From the NCBI RefSeq assembly GCF_001636845.1, contig NZ_LITT01000065.1, positions 78,325-142,324 of the forward strand: 64,000 bases of DNA. The letters run 5' to 3'. The stretch comes from Clostridium ljungdahlii. GTDB lineage: Bacteria > Bacillota > Clostridia > Clostridiales > Clostridiaceae. The notes under the pieces are model-generated. The model was not told the origin of the DNA and did not search any database. It saw only the letters and a list, made by a program, of their open reading frames with translations. Positions 37,675 to 48,254 of this stretch are shown piece after piece (the first letter of the stretch is position 1; the number at the start of each line of letters is the position of its first letter). Both the position numbers and the translations under genes were made by a program.

Positions 37675-38613
37675 ATGATAATAATGGAAGATAATTTTAA
37701 AAAACATTTTACAAAAAGTACATATATTGCTTTAGGAAGTTTTGACGGACTTCATTTAGGACATATAAACCTTATAAATAAAACTGTTAAACTTGCAAGA
37801 AATAACAAGGCAAACAGTATGGTGTTTACCTTTAAAAATCATCCACTTTCTACAATAAACCCTGAGATATCTCCTAAAATTTTAATGAATAATGAATCCA
37901 AAATAAGTGTATTGAAAGATGCTGGTTTAGACATAATAAATATGGCTAACTTTAATGAAGAATTTATGAAAATATGTCCTGAGGATTTTGTTATTCATCT
38001 TTTAAACAATTATAGAGCTAAAGGACTCATAGTTGGTTTTAACTATAGATTTGGGTATAAGAACTTGGGAGATGTAAGCTTACTCAAGAAAATGAGCAAG
38101 GTACATAAATTTTCTTTAAATGTTATAGATTCAGTAAAATATAAAGGTCAGGTAGTTAGTAGTTCAATAATAAGAACTATTATATCCGATGAAGGGGATA
38201 TAAAAAAGGCGAATAAACTTTTGACAAGACCTTTTATGCTGCAGGGCGAGGTAATACACGGTAAACAACTAGGAAGAAAATTAGGATTTCCAACTGTAAA
38301 CCTTGACTATGACAAGAGATTTGTTATACCTAAAGGTGGTGTATATTACACTATAGTTGAATGTAATAATGATTTGTTTAAAGGTATAACAAATGTAGGT
38401 TATAATCCGACTACCTGTGACAACAAGTTGAGCATTGAAACACATATACTTAATTTTAATGAAAACATGTATGATAAGAATATAAAGATATATTTCATTG
38501 AGAGAATTAGGGATGAATCAAAATTTGGCAGTTTAACAGAACTGGCAGATCAATTAAAAAAAGATAAGGTGTATGCAAGTAAGAAAAGAATAGAAATTAA
38601 TTTTAAAAATTAA
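37675..38613 (+). CDS. ribF: Bifunctional riboflavin kinase / FAD synthetase
   Basis: RibF phosphorylates riboflavin to FMN and adenylylates it to FAD. The N-terminal nucleotidyltransferase has ALGSFDGLHLGHINLI (a GxxDGxHxGH motif) and VGFNYRFGYKNLGDV; the C-terminal kinase has GRKLGFPTVNLDYDKRFVIPKGGVYYT and ETHILNFNENMYDKNI. I chose the ATG at 37675 (312 residues), 9 bases after AGAGG. It is the last gene of the rimP-nusA-infB run; rpsO has its own promoter. Confidence 0.94.
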   Translation: MIIMEDNFKKHFTKSTYIALGSFDGLHLGHINLINKTVKLARNNKANSMVFTFKNHPLSTINPEISPKILMNNESKISVLKDAGLDIINMANFNEEFMKICPEDFVIHLLNNYRAKGLIVGFNYRFGYKNLGDVSLLKKMSKVHKFSLNVIDSVKYKGQVVSSSIIRTIISDEGDIKKANKLLTRPFMLQGEVIHGKQLGRKLGFPTVNLDYDKRFVIPKGGVYYTIVECNNDLFKGITNVGYNPTTCDNKLSIETHILNFNENMYDKNIKIYFIERIRDESKFGSLTELADQLKKDKVYASKKRIEINFKN

Positions 38614-38642
38614 TTTACAATAACGACTTTATTTGCTATAAT
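38614..38642 (+). promoter_or_regulatory. Sigma-A promoter of rpsO
   Basis: TTTACA at 38614-38619, a 17 bp spacer and perfect TATAAT at 38637-38642. The start near 38649 gives an 80-base leader. Confidence 0.85.
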
Positions 38643-38663
38643 TACAATCGTGATCCGTATGCT

Positions 38664-38692
38664 AAGAATTCCGAATTGCCGACGACATTCTT
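38664..38692 (+). promoter_or_regulatory. rpsO leader hairpin
   Basis: AAGAAT (38664-38669) and ATTCTT (38687-38692) enclose TCCGAATTGCCGACGAC. S15 commonly represses its own translation through leader structures; this hairpin is placed to do so, about 20 bases before the GGAGGTG of rpsO. No specific family is assigned. Confidence 0.5.
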
Positions 38693-38728
38693 GGAATATA
38701 GGGGATTAACAATTGGAGGTGTAACAAA

Positions 38729-38992
38729 ATGGAAAAGGCATTTAAAGAAGAAATAATGAAGAAATATGCAAGACATGAAGGAGACACAGGCTCACCAGAA
38801 GTTCAGATAGCATTACTTACTGAGAGAATTAATCATTTAAATGATCATTTAAAGATCCATAAGAAAGATCATCACTCAAGAAGAGGTCTTTTAATGATGG
38901 TTGGTAAGAGAAGAGGTCTTCTTAACTATTTAATTAAGCAAGATATTGAAAGATACCGTGCTATTATTAAAGCGTTGAATTTAAGGAAATAA
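38729..38992 (+). CDS. rpsO: 30S ribosomal protein S15
   Basis: S15 binds 16S rRNA helices 20-22 and starts assembly of the platform. The 87-residue product has the family core [37 protein letters not shown] and [16 protein letters not shown] precedes the ATG at 38729. It is transcribed from its own promoter and followed by a terminator, with pnp next, the order conserved across bacteria. Confidence 0.98.
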   Translation: MEKAFKEEIMKKYARHEGDTGSPEVQIALLTERINHLNDHLKIHKKDHHSRRGLLMMVGKRRGLLNYLIKQDIERYRAIIKALNLRK

Positions 38993-38996
38993 TCTT

Positions 38997-39025
38997 TAGA
39001 GCGGCTGTAACCGCTCTATTATTTT
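38997..39025 (+). terminator. Terminator between rpsO and pnp
   Basis: TAGAGCGG, loop CTGTAA, CCGCTCTA, then TTATTTT. It probably reduces read-through into pnp. Confidence 0.8.
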
Positions 39026-39064
39026 AACAAAATTGTAACCTATTGAGAGGAGGTATGTTTTTTT

Positions 39065-41194
39065 ATGAGTGAAATTATTCAAACTACTATTGCTGGAAGA
39101 ACTTTGAAAGTTGATTATGGTAAAATAGGCAGACTTTCTAATTGTGCTTTTTTTATAAGCTATGGTGATACGGTAGTTTTAATCAATGCTAATGCTTCAG
39201 ATAAACCTAGAGAAGGAGTGGACTTTTTTCCTTTAAGTATAGAGTATGAGGAAAGGTTGTATTCTGTTGGAAAAATACCTGGAGGTTTTATAAAGAGGGA
39301 AGGAAAGCCTTCTGAAAAGGCTATATTACACGCGCGGGCAATAGATAGACCTCTTAGACCACTGTTTCCAAAAGGATATAGAAATGATGTTCAAGTCGTT
39401 TGTACGGTGGTATCTGTAGATCAAGATAATGCACCAGATATATTAGCTATAAATGGCGCATCACTGGCTCTTTGTATGTCAAGTATTCCTTTTACTACTC
39501 CAGTAGGAGCAGTATCTGTAGGACTTGTAGATGATAAGTTTGTAATAAATCCTAACTTAGAGGAAAGAAGTAAAAGCAGTTTAAATCTCACAGTATGTGC
39601 TACGGATGAAAGAGTTATGATGGTAGAGGCTGGTGGAGATGAAATACCAGAAGATACCATGTATGATGCTATAATGTTTGGATTTGAAGAATGTAAGAAG
39701 ATAGTTGCATTTCAAAAAGAGACTATGAATAAATATGGAAAACAAAAGGAAGAACCAGAACTCTATAAAGTAGAGGAATCCATAGAAGAAGAAGTTAGAA
39801 AATTTGCATTTCAAAAAATAAAGGATGCCATGTACGTAATGGATAGAGACGAAAGAAATGCAGCTTTAGAAGATGTGGATAAAGAATTAAATGAGCAATT
39901 TTCAGAGAAATATCCAGATAATGGACCAGATATAGCTGATGTAGTATATAAGATTAAGAAAGAAATAGTAAGAAATATGATGTTAAACGAACACAGGAGA
40001 GTTGATGGAAGGGCTTTTGATGAAATAAGGCCAATAAGTTGTGAAGTTGGTATTCTTCCAAGAACTCATGGAACTGGATTGTTTACAAGAGGATTGACGC
40101 AGGTAATGACTGTTGCTACCCTTGGTTCTTTAGGTGATGTACAAATACTTGATGGAGTAGGTTCTGAAGAATCAAAGAGATATATACATCATTATAATTT
40201 TCCATCGTACAGTACAGGTGAGACTAGACCTTTAAGAGGACCTGGAAGAAGAGAAATAGGACACGGTGCGTTAGCTGAGAAAGCTTTAGAACCACTTATA
40301 CCAAGTGAGGATCAATTCCCATATACTATAAGACTTGTATCAGAGGTATTGAGTTCCAATGGATCTACTTCCCAAGCAAGTATATGCGGAAGTACACTAG
40401 CACTTTTAGATGCAGGAGTTCCTATAAAGAGACCAGCAGCTGGAATAGCCATGGGACTTATAACTAGTGAAGATTTGTCTAAGGAAGAAATAGTTACTGA
40501 CATACAAGGAATTGAGGATTTCTTTGGAGACATGGATTTTAAAGTTGGCGGAACAGAAAAAGGTATTACTGCCATTCAATTTGATACAAAGATTCATGGA
40601 TTATCTGAAAGCTGTATAAAAGAAACTCTTAACAGAGCAAGGACAGCTAGGTTGTTTATATTGGATAAAATTCACAAGTGTATTCCGGAAGCTAGAGAAG
40701 AATTATCAGAGTATGCCCCAAAAACATACACAATGTCTATATCTCCAGATAAAATAAGAGATGTAATAGGAGCTGGTGGAAAAGTTATCAATAAGATAAT
40801 AGCAGAAACTGGTGTAAAGATAGACATAAAGGAAGACGGAAAAATATTTGTAATGTCAGAGGACAGTAGTAGTGCTAAGAAAGCATTGAAAATTATAGAG
40901 GACCTTACTAAAGAAGTAAAAGCAGGAGAAATATATTTAGGAAAAGTTACTAAAACAACTAACTTTGGTGCATTTGTAGAAATACTTCCAGGAAAAGAAG
41001 GATTAGTGCACATATCGAAGCTAGATTTTACAAGAGTTAATAAGGTAGAAGATGTAGTTTCAGTAGGAGATAAGATATTGGTAAAGGTAACTGATATAGA
41101 TAATCAGGGTAGAATAAATCTCTCCAGAAAAGATGCAATAAAGGATTCTGAAGAAAATAATTCTGAAGAAAATAACTTAAAGCAAAAGAAGTAA
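39065..41194 (+). CDS. pnp: Polynucleotide phosphorylase
   Basis: PNPase degrades RNA from the 3' end with phosphate. The 709-residue protein has two RNase PH-like domains ([20 protein letters not shown], then [18 protein letters not shown]), a linking helical region, a KH domain ([18 protein letters not shown], about residues 560-580) and an S1 domain ([20 protein letters not shown]). AGGAGG precedes the ATG at 39065 by 11 bases. A weak terminator follows. Identification is secure. Confidence 0.97.
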   Translation: MSEIIQTTIAGRTLKVDYGKIGRLSNCAFFISYGDTVVLINANASDKPREGVDFFPLSIEYEERLYSVGKIPGGFIKREGKPSEKAILHARAIDRPLRPLFPKGYRNDVQVVCTVVSVDQDNAPDILAINGASLALCMSSIPFTTPVGAVSVGLVDDKFVINPNLEERSKSSLNLTVCATDERVMMVEAGGDEIPEDTMYDAIMFGFEECKKIVAFQKETMNKYGKQKEEPELYKVEESIEEEVRKFAFQKIKDAMYVMDRDERNAALEDVDKELNEQFSEKYPDNGPDIADVVYKIKKEIVRNMMLNEHRRVDGRAFDEIRPISCEVGILPRTHGTGLFTRGLTQVMTVATLGSLGDVQILDGVGSEESKRYIHHYNFPSYSTGETRPLRGPGRREIGHGALAEKALEPLIPSEDQFPYTIRLVSEVLSSNGSTSQASICGSTLALLDAGVPIKRPAAGIAMGLITSEDLSKEEIVTDIQGIEDFFGDMDFKVGGTEKGITAIQFDTKIHGLSESCIKETLNRARTARLFILDKIHKCIPEAREELSEYAPKTYTMSISPDKIRDVIGAGGKVINKIIAETGVKIDIKEDGKIFVMSEDSSSAKKALKIIEDLTKEVKAGEIYLGKVTKTTNFGAFVEILPGKEGLVHISKLDFTRVNKVEDVVSVGDKILVKVTDIDNQGRINLSRKDAIKDSEENNSEENNLKQKK

Positions 41195-41201
41195 TAAATA
41201 G

Positions 41202-41228
41202 AAGGGCTTATATGCCTTTTTATTTTTT
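41202..41228 (+). terminator. Weak terminator after pnp
   Basis: AAGGGC, loop TTATAT, GCCTTT (one G-U pair), then a T-rich run TTATTTTTT. Confidence 0.6.
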
Positions 41229-41235
41229 AAAGATG

Positions 41236-41300
41236 AAAGGGGTGAAAACTCTTGCAGTATAGTGTGTAGGGTTAATATCACTATAGGGCAGTAAAAGCCA
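41236..41300 (+). promoter_or_regulatory. Leader of the M16 peptidase gene with mini-frame and hairpin
   Basis: AAAGGGG (41236-41242) lies 9 bases before a TTG at 41252 that opens a five-codon frame (MQYSV, stop at 41267-41269). It is followed by a perfect hairpin TATAGTG (41258-41264) / CACTATA (41279-41285). The gene's own site (AGGG, 41286-41289) directly abuts that hairpin. This resembles the topA leader in layout. Coupling or occlusion is inferred. Confidence 0.35.
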
Positions 41301-42599
41301 ATGTATAATCTGTTTCAATTAGATAATGGACTTAAGGTAATTGTAGAGAATATAGATTATGTAAACTCTATAAGTGTAGGTCTATGGGTAAAGAATGGAT
41401 CTAGAAATGAAAATGAGCAAAATAATGGCATATCCCACTTTATAGAACATATGTTTTTTAAAGGGACATCAAATAGAACATCTCTTGAGATAGCTGAATG
41501 CATAGAAGATGTAGGAGGACAGATAAATGCTTTTACAGGTAAGGAAGCTACATGTTTTTACGTAAAAGCATTGGATTCACATTTCGAACTGGCAATAGAT
41601 GTTATATCTGATATGTTATTTAACAGCAAATTCTCCCATGAAGACATAGAAAAGGAAAAAGGAGTTATAATTGAAGAGATAAATATGAATGATGATTCTC
41701 CAGAAGATGTACTGTCGGATCTCCATAGCAAAGCTATGTGGGGAGATGATCCGATATCATTACCAATACTGGGAAATGCTGATACTGTAAAATCTTTTAC
41801 AAGAGAAGAATTGCTAGAATATATAAGGTCTCGCTATACACCTGAAAATTCTGTAGTGTCTATAGCAGGTAAGATTGACATGAATACAGTTGAAAAATTG
41901 ATGGAAAAGTATTTTGGAAAATGGAATTCCAATGGAAATAGTTTAATTAATTATTCTAGCCCCCAATTTTTAAAAAATCATCTTTTTAAAAGAAAAAGTA
42001 TAGAACAGTTACACATAAGTCTTGGTGTACCTGGAGTTGAAAGTGGCAATGATGATATTTATGCACTTTTGCTTTTAAACAATGTGTATGGAGGAGGAAC
42101 TTCTTCCATACTATTTCAAAAAATAAGAGAGGAAATGGGAATTTGTTATTCAATTTATTCTTATCCAGCTTCCTTTAATAACATAGGAGTAGTTAATATT
42201 TATACAGGATTAAATGTGAAATATTCTTATGATGTAATATGCAGAATAAAAGATGAATTGCAAAAATTTGTAAGAGAAGGCATAGACTCTAACAGATTGA
42301 AAAAAGCAAAGGAACAATTAAAAGGAAATTATGTACTAGGGCTTGAAAGTATGAGCAGTAAAATGTTTAATAATGGAAAATCAGTCTTGCTTTTGAATAA
42401 GTTGAGTACTCCTTCAGATATAATAGACAAAATAAATAAAATAGATCAAGACACTATTAAAAGGGTTATGAAAAATACTTTTTGTAAGGGAATAGTAAAT
42501 TCTGCTTTTGTAGGAGAAAAAGTAGATATATATCTTATGGAAAATTTATTAGAGAAAGATACAGATTTATTTCCAAAATCGGAACACACTTTATTGTAA
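41301..42599 (+). CDS. M16-family zinc peptidase (YmxG/MlpA type)
   Basis: The 432-residue protein is a pitrilysin-family processing peptidase. The inverted zinc motif HFIEH (His46, Glu49, His50) follows SISVGLWVKNGSRNENEQ, and the third ligand region EEINMNDDSPED is at about residues 125-136. A C-terminal inactive homologous domain follows. The start ATG at 41301 matches the family N-terminus (LFQLDNGLKVIVENI). It sits between pnp and ylmC, as ymxG follows ylxY in Bacillus. The physiological substrate is unknown. Confidence 0.9.
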   Translation: MYNLFQLDNGLKVIVENIDYVNSISVGLWVKNGSRNENEQNNGISHFIEHMFFKGTSNRTSLEIAECIEDVGGQINAFTGKEATCFYVKALDSHFELAIDVISDMLFNSKFSHEDIEKEKGVIIEEINMNDDSPEDVLSDLHSKAMWGDDPISLPILGNADTVKSFTREELLEYIRSRYTPENSVVSIAGKIDMNTVEKLMEKYFGKWNSNGNSLINYSSPQFLKNHLFKRKSIEQLHISLGVPGVESGNDDIYALLLLNNVYGGGTSSILFQKIREEMGICYSIYSYPASFNNIGVVNIYTGLNVKYSYDVICRIKDELQKFVREGIDSNRLKKAKEQLKGNYVLGLESMSSKMFNNGKSVLLLNKLSTPSDIIDKINKIDQDTIKRVMKNTFCKGIVNSAFVGEKVDIYLMENLLEKDTDLFPKSEHTLL

Positions 42600-42686
42600 A
42601 GCATTTAATTATTAAAAAATTAGTTGGTAATAAAGAGAAAATATCCCTCATAGTATTTAATATACAATTGAATAGGGGGATATAAT

Positions 42687-42959
42687 ATGGATGAAAATAT
42701 AAAGTTTTATAGTGAAATGGAAAGATATGAGATTATAAATGTAAATGACGGGAATAAATATAATTGCCTGGGAAATAATGATATAATAGTGGATTCTTCT
42801 GGAAACTTAAAAATACTTATTTTAAGTGAAAACAAATCAAAATTTTCAATTTTTGGTAAAAGCGAATTTATAGAAGTTCCTTGGGAATACGTAAAAAAAA
42901 TAGGGGCTAAGACTATTATAATAGATGTAGAAGAAAAATCTTTAAAAAGGGTTCATTAA
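42687..42959 (+). CDS. YlmC/YmxH family sporulation protein (PRC-barrel)
   Basis: The 90-residue product has the YlmC/YmxH pattern: an opening FYSEMERYEIINVNDGNKYNC, then IIVDSSGNLKILIL, and the ending EVPWEYVKKIGAKTIIID, a PRC-barrel-like fold. In Bacillus ymxH follows ymxG, matching the order here. Family members are linked to sporulation, but the molecular role is unclear. AGGGGG precedes the ATG at 42687. Confidence 0.85.
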   Translation: MDENIKFYSEMERYEIINVNDGNKYNCLGNNDIIVDSSGNLKILILSENKSKFSIFGKSEFIEVPWEYVKKIGAKTIIIDVEEKSLKRVH

Positions 42960-43065
42960 AATAAATATGATTTTAATATAAAAGATAAACTTATGAGCTT
43001 CACTCAGAAAGGTATATGAATCTCCTAAAATGCATAAGCTAAACTTGTTCAAGGAGGAGATTAAA

Positions 43066-43731
43066 ATGCCAGAAGATGAGACTAAGAATAGAAAATTGGA
43101 AAATATCAAAGAACTAGGGTCTGTAAATTTAGCTGAAGGAAGAGATAATATTCAGATACTTCCAATAATAGGCCAAATAGAAGGTCATGTAAATCTTTCA
43201 TCTGAAACTAAAACCACTAAATATGAACATGTGATACCAAATTTAATAGCAATTGAAAATGATAAAAGAGTAGAAGGATTGCTTGTAGTTTTAAATACTG
43301 TAGGAGGAGATGTAGAAGCAGGCCTTGCTATAGCAGAGATGATAAGAAGCTTAAGTAAACCGACGGTATCTCTTGTTATAGGAGGAGGACATTCTATAGG
43401 CGTGCCACTTGCTACAGCCTCTGATTATTCCTTTATATCTCCTAGTGCAACCATGATTATACATCCAATAAGGATGAGTGGTATGGTTATTGGAGTACCT
43501 CAGACTTTTGAATATTTTAATAAGATGCAGGAGAGAATAAATGAATTTATAGTTCGAACATCTAAAATAACTGGAGAAAAGTTAACTGAGTTGATGCTTC
43601 AGACAGATGAGCTTCTAAATGATATGGGTACTATATTGATTGGGAAACAGGCAGTGGAGCAGGGCTTAATTGATGAAGTGGGTGGAATAAGTCAGGCTAT
43701 TAATAAACTAAATGAAATGATGGCAAAATAA
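43066..43731 (+). CDS. tepA: ClpP-like serine protease of the TepA/YmfB type
   Basis: TepA-type proteins have a ClpP fold; the Bacillus protein was implicated in preprotein translocation and in spore small acid-soluble protein handling. The sequence has VLNTVGGDVEAGLAIAEMI, the nucleophile-loop VIGGGHSIGVPLATA, and MIIHPIRMSG with the catalytic histidine. I chose the ATG at 43066 (221 residues) preceded by AAGGAGGAG; the open frame from 43030 has no ribosome binding site. ftsK follows. Confidence 0.85.
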   Translation: MPEDETKNRKLENIKELGSVNLAEGRDNIQILPIIGQIEGHVNLSSETKTTKYEHVIPNLIAIENDKRVEGLLVVLNTVGGDVEAGLAIAEMIRSLSKPTVSLVIGGGHSIGVPLATASDYSFISPSATMIIHPIRMSGMVIGVPQTFEYFNKMQERINEFIVRTSKITGEKLTELMLQTDELLNDMGTILIGKQAVEQGLIDEVGGISQAINKLNEMMAK

Positions 43732-43751
43732 ATTTACTTTTATTAAATTAG

Positions 43752-43771
43752 CCATAGGATTTATCCTATGG
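43752..43771 (+). terminator. Hairpin after the tepA-like gene
   Basis: CCATAGGA, loop TTTA, TCCTATGG, followed by TAATTTATGTTTT. The T run is broken, so this is a weak terminator at best. Confidence 0.5.
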
Positions 43772-43914
43772 TAATTTATGTTTTAATATAAATATGTAAA
43801 GTCTTATCTATTAAAAACATTAAAGGAAAAAGGAAAGCTGTGTAGAATATTTAATTTAGAAATATCTATTTTTAAATTAAAGTGTGTCTGTAATTTACTG
43901 GAGGCGATATAGAT

Positions 43915-46173
43915 ATGGCTAAAAGCAGAAAAAAAGAAACTCATGTACTTGACAAAGAAATAAAAGGAATAGTGCTATTTACAGTAGGCGTGCTTATGAT
44001 GATAAGTGTATTTTCGCCATCTTCCTCTGGTATCATTGGTAGATTTATAAAAAAAATTTTAATAGCAGTATTCGGAATAGGATCTTATATATTACCATTC
44101 TTTATAATATTTATAGGATGCTGCTGTATAGCGAAGAAAAATAAGATAAATTTCAACAAAAAATTTTATGGAATTTTAATATTTATTATAAATACACTGC
44201 TATTTATACAACTAATAGTTATGTCTGACTATTATGTAGAAGATAGCTTGATTTTAGGCATAGAACGATTGTATCAATCAAATACTGTATTTCATGGAGG
44301 AATAATAAGTTTCCTAATAGATGTTCCACTTTTTAAATTGTTTGGAAAAACAGGCTGCTATGTTATATTTATATCAATTTACATAATATCTTTTATAATA
44401 ATGAGTAAAGTTACTATATATGATATATTACATAATATAAAGAATTTTTTCTTTGGAAAAAATATAAATAAGGATACTAAGATAGAAGATAAAATTTTAA
44501 ATCAGGGTAAAATTGAAAATGAAGAAGTAAACAAAGATGATTTTATTAAAAATATAAACAATAGAATAAAGATATTAGACTTTATGAAGTCATCAGATAT
44601 AAAAGATAATTATAGAGCAGAAAAGCCTAAGGAAAACAGTGAAAATTTAACGTATCCTGCTGAACTTGAAAATGATACTTACAAAAAAAATTGTGAATTA
44701 ATAAATGAAGAACTTGAAAAAAATATGACAGAGAGTGAAAAAAACTTAGTTTCAGTATATAATTTCCCGCCAGTGGATTTATTAAAGCAGAATATACAAT
44801 CAAAGTTAAACAAGCATGATAAAAAAGAATTAATAAGCAGTGCCAATAAGCTGGAAGAAACTCTTGCAAATTTTGGGGTAGATGCAAAAGTGCTTCAAGT
44901 AAGCAAGGGACCATCTGTAACTAGATTTGAACTTCAGCCAAGTCCTGGAGTCAAAGTAAGTAAAATTGTAAATTTATCGGATGACATAGCCCTTGGACTT
45001 GCAGCTTCAGGAGTGAGAATAGAAGCTCCCATACCAGGAAAATCTGCCATAGGTATAGAAGTACCAAATAAAGATTTGACACCAGTTTATTTAAGGGAAG
45101 TTGTAGAATCGGAGGAATTTATAAATTCAAAGTGTAAACTGGCTTGCTGTCTTGGAAAAGACATAGGAGGAAATTGTATAGTATCAGATCTTACTAAAAT
45201 GCCACATATGCTTATTGCAGGTGCAACGGGGTCAGGTAAAAGTGTGTGTATAAATACTCTTATAATAAGTTTGATTTATAAGTATTCTCCTGATGATGTT
45301 AAACTTTTGATGGTAGATCCTAAAGTGGTAGAATTAAATGTATATAATGGCATCCCACATCTTCTTATACCTGTAGTTGTAGACCCTAAAAAGGCATCAG
45401 GTGCGTTAAACTGGGCTGTACAAGAAATGACAAGGAGATATAAGCTCTTTGCAGAAAATAATGTAAGAAATATAGAGGGATATAATCAATTGTTTCAAGA
45501 AGGAAAAACAGATAGCAAGCTTCCTTTTGTAGTTATAATAATTGATGAACTTTCTGATTTGATGATGGTATGTCCAAATGAAATTGAAGATTATATAGGA
45601 CGTCTCGCCCAAATGGCAAGGGCAGCTGGAATGCATTTGGTTATAGCTACTCAGAGACCTTCTGTAGATGTAATCACTGGAGTAATTAAAGCAAATATAC
45701 CTTCAAGAATATCTTTTGCAGTATCCAGTCAAATTGATTCTAGGACTATACTGGATAGTGCTGGAGCTGAGAAATTACTTGGAAAAGGAGATATGTTATT
45801 TTATCCTGTAGGTGAAGCAAAACCTATAAGAATACAGGGTGCCTTTATATCCGAAGGTGAAGTTGAAAAAGTAGTAAATTATATAAAAGATGAACAAAGT
45901 GGACCTAATTATGAGGATAAAATAATTGAGCAAATAGATACAAATGTAGTGAAAGCTAGTAGTGATAGTGATGAACTTTTAGATGAGGCAATTAGAACTG
46001 TAGTAGATGCAGGACAAGCATCTACATCTTTACTTCAAAGAAGGCTTAGAATAGGATATAATAGAGCGGCTAGAATAATAGAAGAAATGGAAGACAGAGA
46101 AATAATATCAAAAAAGGATGGAACAAAGCCAAGACAAATTTTAATTGACAGAAATCATTATGAAAATACGTAA
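43915..46173 (+). CDS. ftsK: DNA translocase FtsK/SpoIIIE
   Basis: This membrane-anchored hexameric motor pumps chromosomal DNA at division or sporulation septa. The 752-residue protein has about four N-terminal membrane segments (residues 20-165), a polar linker, the motor with GATGSGKSVCIN (about 436-447), LLMVDPKVVELNVYNGIPHL, VVIIIDELSDLMM and ATQRPSVDVITGVIKANIPS, and a C-terminal gamma winged helix (ASTSLLQRRLRIGYNRAARI). GGAGGCG precedes the ATG at 43915. Whether its main role is sporulation or vegetative segregation is not readable from sequence. Confidence 0.95.
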   Translation: MAKSRKKETHVLDKEIKGIVLFTVGVLMMISVFSPSSSGIIGRFIKKILIAVFGIGSYILPFFIIFIGCCCIAKKNKINFNKKFYGILIFIINTLLFIQLIVMSDYYVEDSLILGIERLYQSNTVFHGGIISFLIDVPLFKLFGKTGCYVIFISIYIISFIIMSKVTIYDILHNIKNFFFGKNINKDTKIEDKILNQGKIENEEVNKDDFIKNINNRIKILDFMKSSDIKDNYRAEKPKENSENLTYPAELENDTYKKNCELINEELEKNMTESEKNLVSVYNFPPVDLLKQNIQSKLNKHDKKELISSANKLEETLANFGVDAKVLQVSKGPSVTRFELQPSPGVKVSKIVNLSDDIALGLAASGVRIEAPIPGKSAIGIEVPNKDLTPVYLREVVESEEFINSKCKLACCLGKDIGGNCIVSDLTKMPHMLIAGATGSGKSVCINTLIISLIYKYSPDDVKLLMVDPKVVELNVYNGIPHLLIPVVVDPKKASGALNWAVQEMTRRYKLFAENNVRNIEGYNQLFQEGKTDSKLPFVVIIIDELSDLMMVCPNEIEDYIGRLAQMARAAGMHLVIATQRPSVDVITGVIKANIPSRISFAVSSQIDSRTILDSAGAEKLLGKGDMLFYPVGEAKPIRIQGAFISEGEVEKVVNYIKDEQSGPNYEDKIIEQIDTNVVKASSDSDELLDEAIRTVVDAGQASTSLLQRRLRIGYNRAARIIEEMEDREIISKKDGTKPRQILIDRNHYENT

Positions 46174-46232
46174 ATTAATGTAATGGTAGTATTTTACGTA
46201 AGATTAAAAATAACTAAGTAGGAGGAAGTTTG

Positions 46233-47555
46233 GTGGATAAACTAAGAGTTGGACTAATAAGTTTAGGCTGTGACAAAAATAGATTGGATTCTGAAGTGAT
46301 GTTAAGTAATTTAAATCAAGAATACAGTTTAGTTCACGATCCTAAATTAGCGGATGTAATAATTATAAACACATGTGGATTTATAGAATCAGCTAAGCAG
46401 GAATCCATAGATACAATACTTGAAATGTCACAGTATAAAGAAAAATTTAATTGCAAATTAATTGTGGCAACAGGATGCCTGGCTCAGAGGTATGGTAAGG
46501 AACTTATGAAGTTATTGCCGGAAGTAGATATAATGCTTGGAGTAAATGATTATGATAAGTTAAATGACACTATAAAGAAATGTATTGAAACTAACAACAG
46601 TAGGATTTATAATTGTGATTACAGTGATTCTAATATAAATGAAGGAAAAAGAATACTTACTACGTCAACACACACTGCTTATTTGAGAATTGCAGAAGGA
46701 TGTGACAATCACTGTACCTATTGTATAATTCCTAAAATTAGGGGAAAGTATAGAAGTAGAACCATTGAAAACATAATAACTGAATGTAATGATTTAGCTA
46801 ATCAAGGTGTTAAAGAGATAATACTTATTGCACAGGATACTACAAGATATGGAATAGACATATATGGTAAAAAAATGCTTCCTGAACTCATTCAAAAAAT
46901 ATCTAAAATTAATGAAATAGAGTGGATAAGGCTTTTGTATTGCTATCCTGAGGAGTTAACGGATGAAATCATAAATGAAATTTCAATGAATGATAAAGTA
47001 TGTAAGTATATAGATATACCTATTCAGCACATAAGTGATCCTATACTGAAGCTTATGGGAAGAAAAGGAAGAAGAATAGACATAATAGAAAATATACATA
47101 AGCTTAGAGCTAGAGCAAAAGGTATTGCAATTAGGACTACAATAATAGTTGGCTTTCCTGGAGAGACAGAAGAAAATTTTCAAGAACTAAAGGACTTTGT
47201 AAGTACTATGAAATTTGATAACTTAGGTGTATTTAAGTATTCCAGAGAGGAAGGAACTGCAGCTGCAGAAATGAAAGATCAGGTTCCTGAGGAGATTAAG
47301 TCTGCAAGAGAAGGAGAACTTATGGTACTTCAAAAGCAGGTAATGAGTTCCATAAATAAAAGTAAAATTGGCAGCATTTACAAAGTAATTGTAGAGGGAA
47401 AAAAGGGAGAACTGTGGTACGGAAGAAGTTATGAAATGGCTCCAGACATAGACGGAGTTATATATATAAAGTGTAAAAAAGCTTTAAAAATGGGCACTAT
47501 GGTTAATGTAAAAATTACTCATAGCCTTGAATATGATTTGGTAGGAGTTGTATGA
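46233..47555 (+). CDS. rimO: Ribosomal protein S12 methylthiotransferase RimO
   Basis: RimO adds a methylthio group to an aspartate of S12. The N-terminal MTTase domain has three cluster cysteines ([25 protein letters not shown]), the radical SAM core has CDNHCTYC, and a C-terminal TRAM domain ends the protein. [14 protein letters not shown] separates it from MiaB-type enzymes. The start is GTG at 46233, 7 bases after AGGAGGA; a TTG at 46230 is possible. It overlaps the pgsA upstream region. Confidence 0.93.
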   Translation: MDKLRVGLISLGCDKNRLDSEVMLSNLNQEYSLVHDPKLADVIIINTCGFIESAKQESIDTILEMSQYKEKFNCKLIVATGCLAQRYGKELMKLLPEVDIMLGVNDYDKLNDTIKKCIETNNSRIYNCDYSDSNINEGKRILTTSTHTAYLRIAEGCDNHCTYCIIPKIRGKYRSRTIENIITECNDLANQGVKEIILIAQDTTRYGIDIYGKKMLPELIQKISKINEIEWIRLLYCYPEELTDEIINEISMNDKVCKYIDIPIQHISDPILKLMGRKGRRIDIIENIHKLRARAKGIAIRTTIIVGFPGETEENFQELKDFVSTMKFDNLGVFKYSREEGTAAAEMKDQVPEEIKSAREGELMVLQKQVMSSINKSKIGSIYKVIVEGKKGELWYGRSYEMAPDIDGVIYIKCKKALKMGTMVNVKITHSLEYDLVGVV

Positions 47556-47556
47556 A

Positions 47557-48144
47557 ATGAATCTAGCAAACAAGCTTACAATGATTAGAATGATATTGAT
47601 TCCGTTTTTTTTAATATTTATAACGGTAAAGGGTATGCCTTATGGTAAACTTATTGCAATAGCTATTTTTATATTGGCATCTATTACAGATAAATTAGAT
47701 GGATATATAGCTAGAAGCAGAAATCAGGTAACGAATTTTGGAAAATTTATGGATCCTTTAGCAGATAAACTTTTGATTACTACTGCACTAATATGTCTTG
47801 TAGAGTACCATATAATACCATCTTGGGCTGCGGTAATAATAGTAGCTAGAGAATTTGCAGTTACGGGATTGAGGACAATTGCGGCAGCGGAAGGAATGGT
47901 AATAGCTGCAAGTCCTTGGGGTAAAGCTAAAACAGTGACACAAATAGTTGCCATAATTCTTGCTCTTTTAAATTTAACTTATAATCATGTATCCTTAAGT
48001 TTACTTAGGGGATTTTTGAACCGTCCTCACAAAGTTTTAAATATAGTTACAGATGTTGCTATGGCTATAGCTATAATAATGACTTTAATTTCAGGTATAG
48101 ATTACTTTGTAAAAAATAAAGAAGTTATAAGGACAGACAGATAA
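47557..48144 (+). CDS. pgsA: CDP-diacylglycerol-glycerol-3-phosphate 3-phosphatidyltransferase
   Basis: PgsA makes phosphatidylglycerol phosphate, the gateway to anionic phospholipids. The CDP-alcohol phosphotransferase motif is intact: DKLDGYIARSRNQVTNFG, then KFMDPLADK. The 195-residue protein has about five membrane helices. I chose the ATG at 47557, 9 bases after AGGAG; the in-frame TTG at 47548 precedes the rimO stop. It uses CDP-diacylglycerol from CdsA. The order rimO-pgsA-recA-rny is conserved among clostridia. Confidence 0.95.
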   Translation: MNLANKLTMIRMILIPFFLIFITVKGMPYGKLIAIAIFILASITDKLDGYIARSRNQVTNFGKFMDPLADKLLITTALICLVEYHIIPSWAAVIIVAREFAVTGLRTIAAAEGMVIAASPWGKAKTVTQIVAIILALLNLTYNHVSLSLLRGFLNRPHKVLNIVTDVAMAIAIIMTLISGIDYFVKNKEVIRTDR

Positions 48145-48218
48145 TTATAAGTATAGTTGATTAAAATGTTTTTAAGTGTTCATAATTAAAGCTAAATACA
48201 GAATTATGAAAAAAACTG

Positions 48219-48247
48219 TTGACTGTATAGGTTTGATAGTATATAAT
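48219..48247 (+). promoter_or_regulatory. Sigma-A promoter of recA
   Basis: TTGACT at 48219-48224, a 17 bp spacer and perfect TATAAT at 48242-48247. Confidence 0.85.
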
Positions 48248-48254
48248 TTATACA

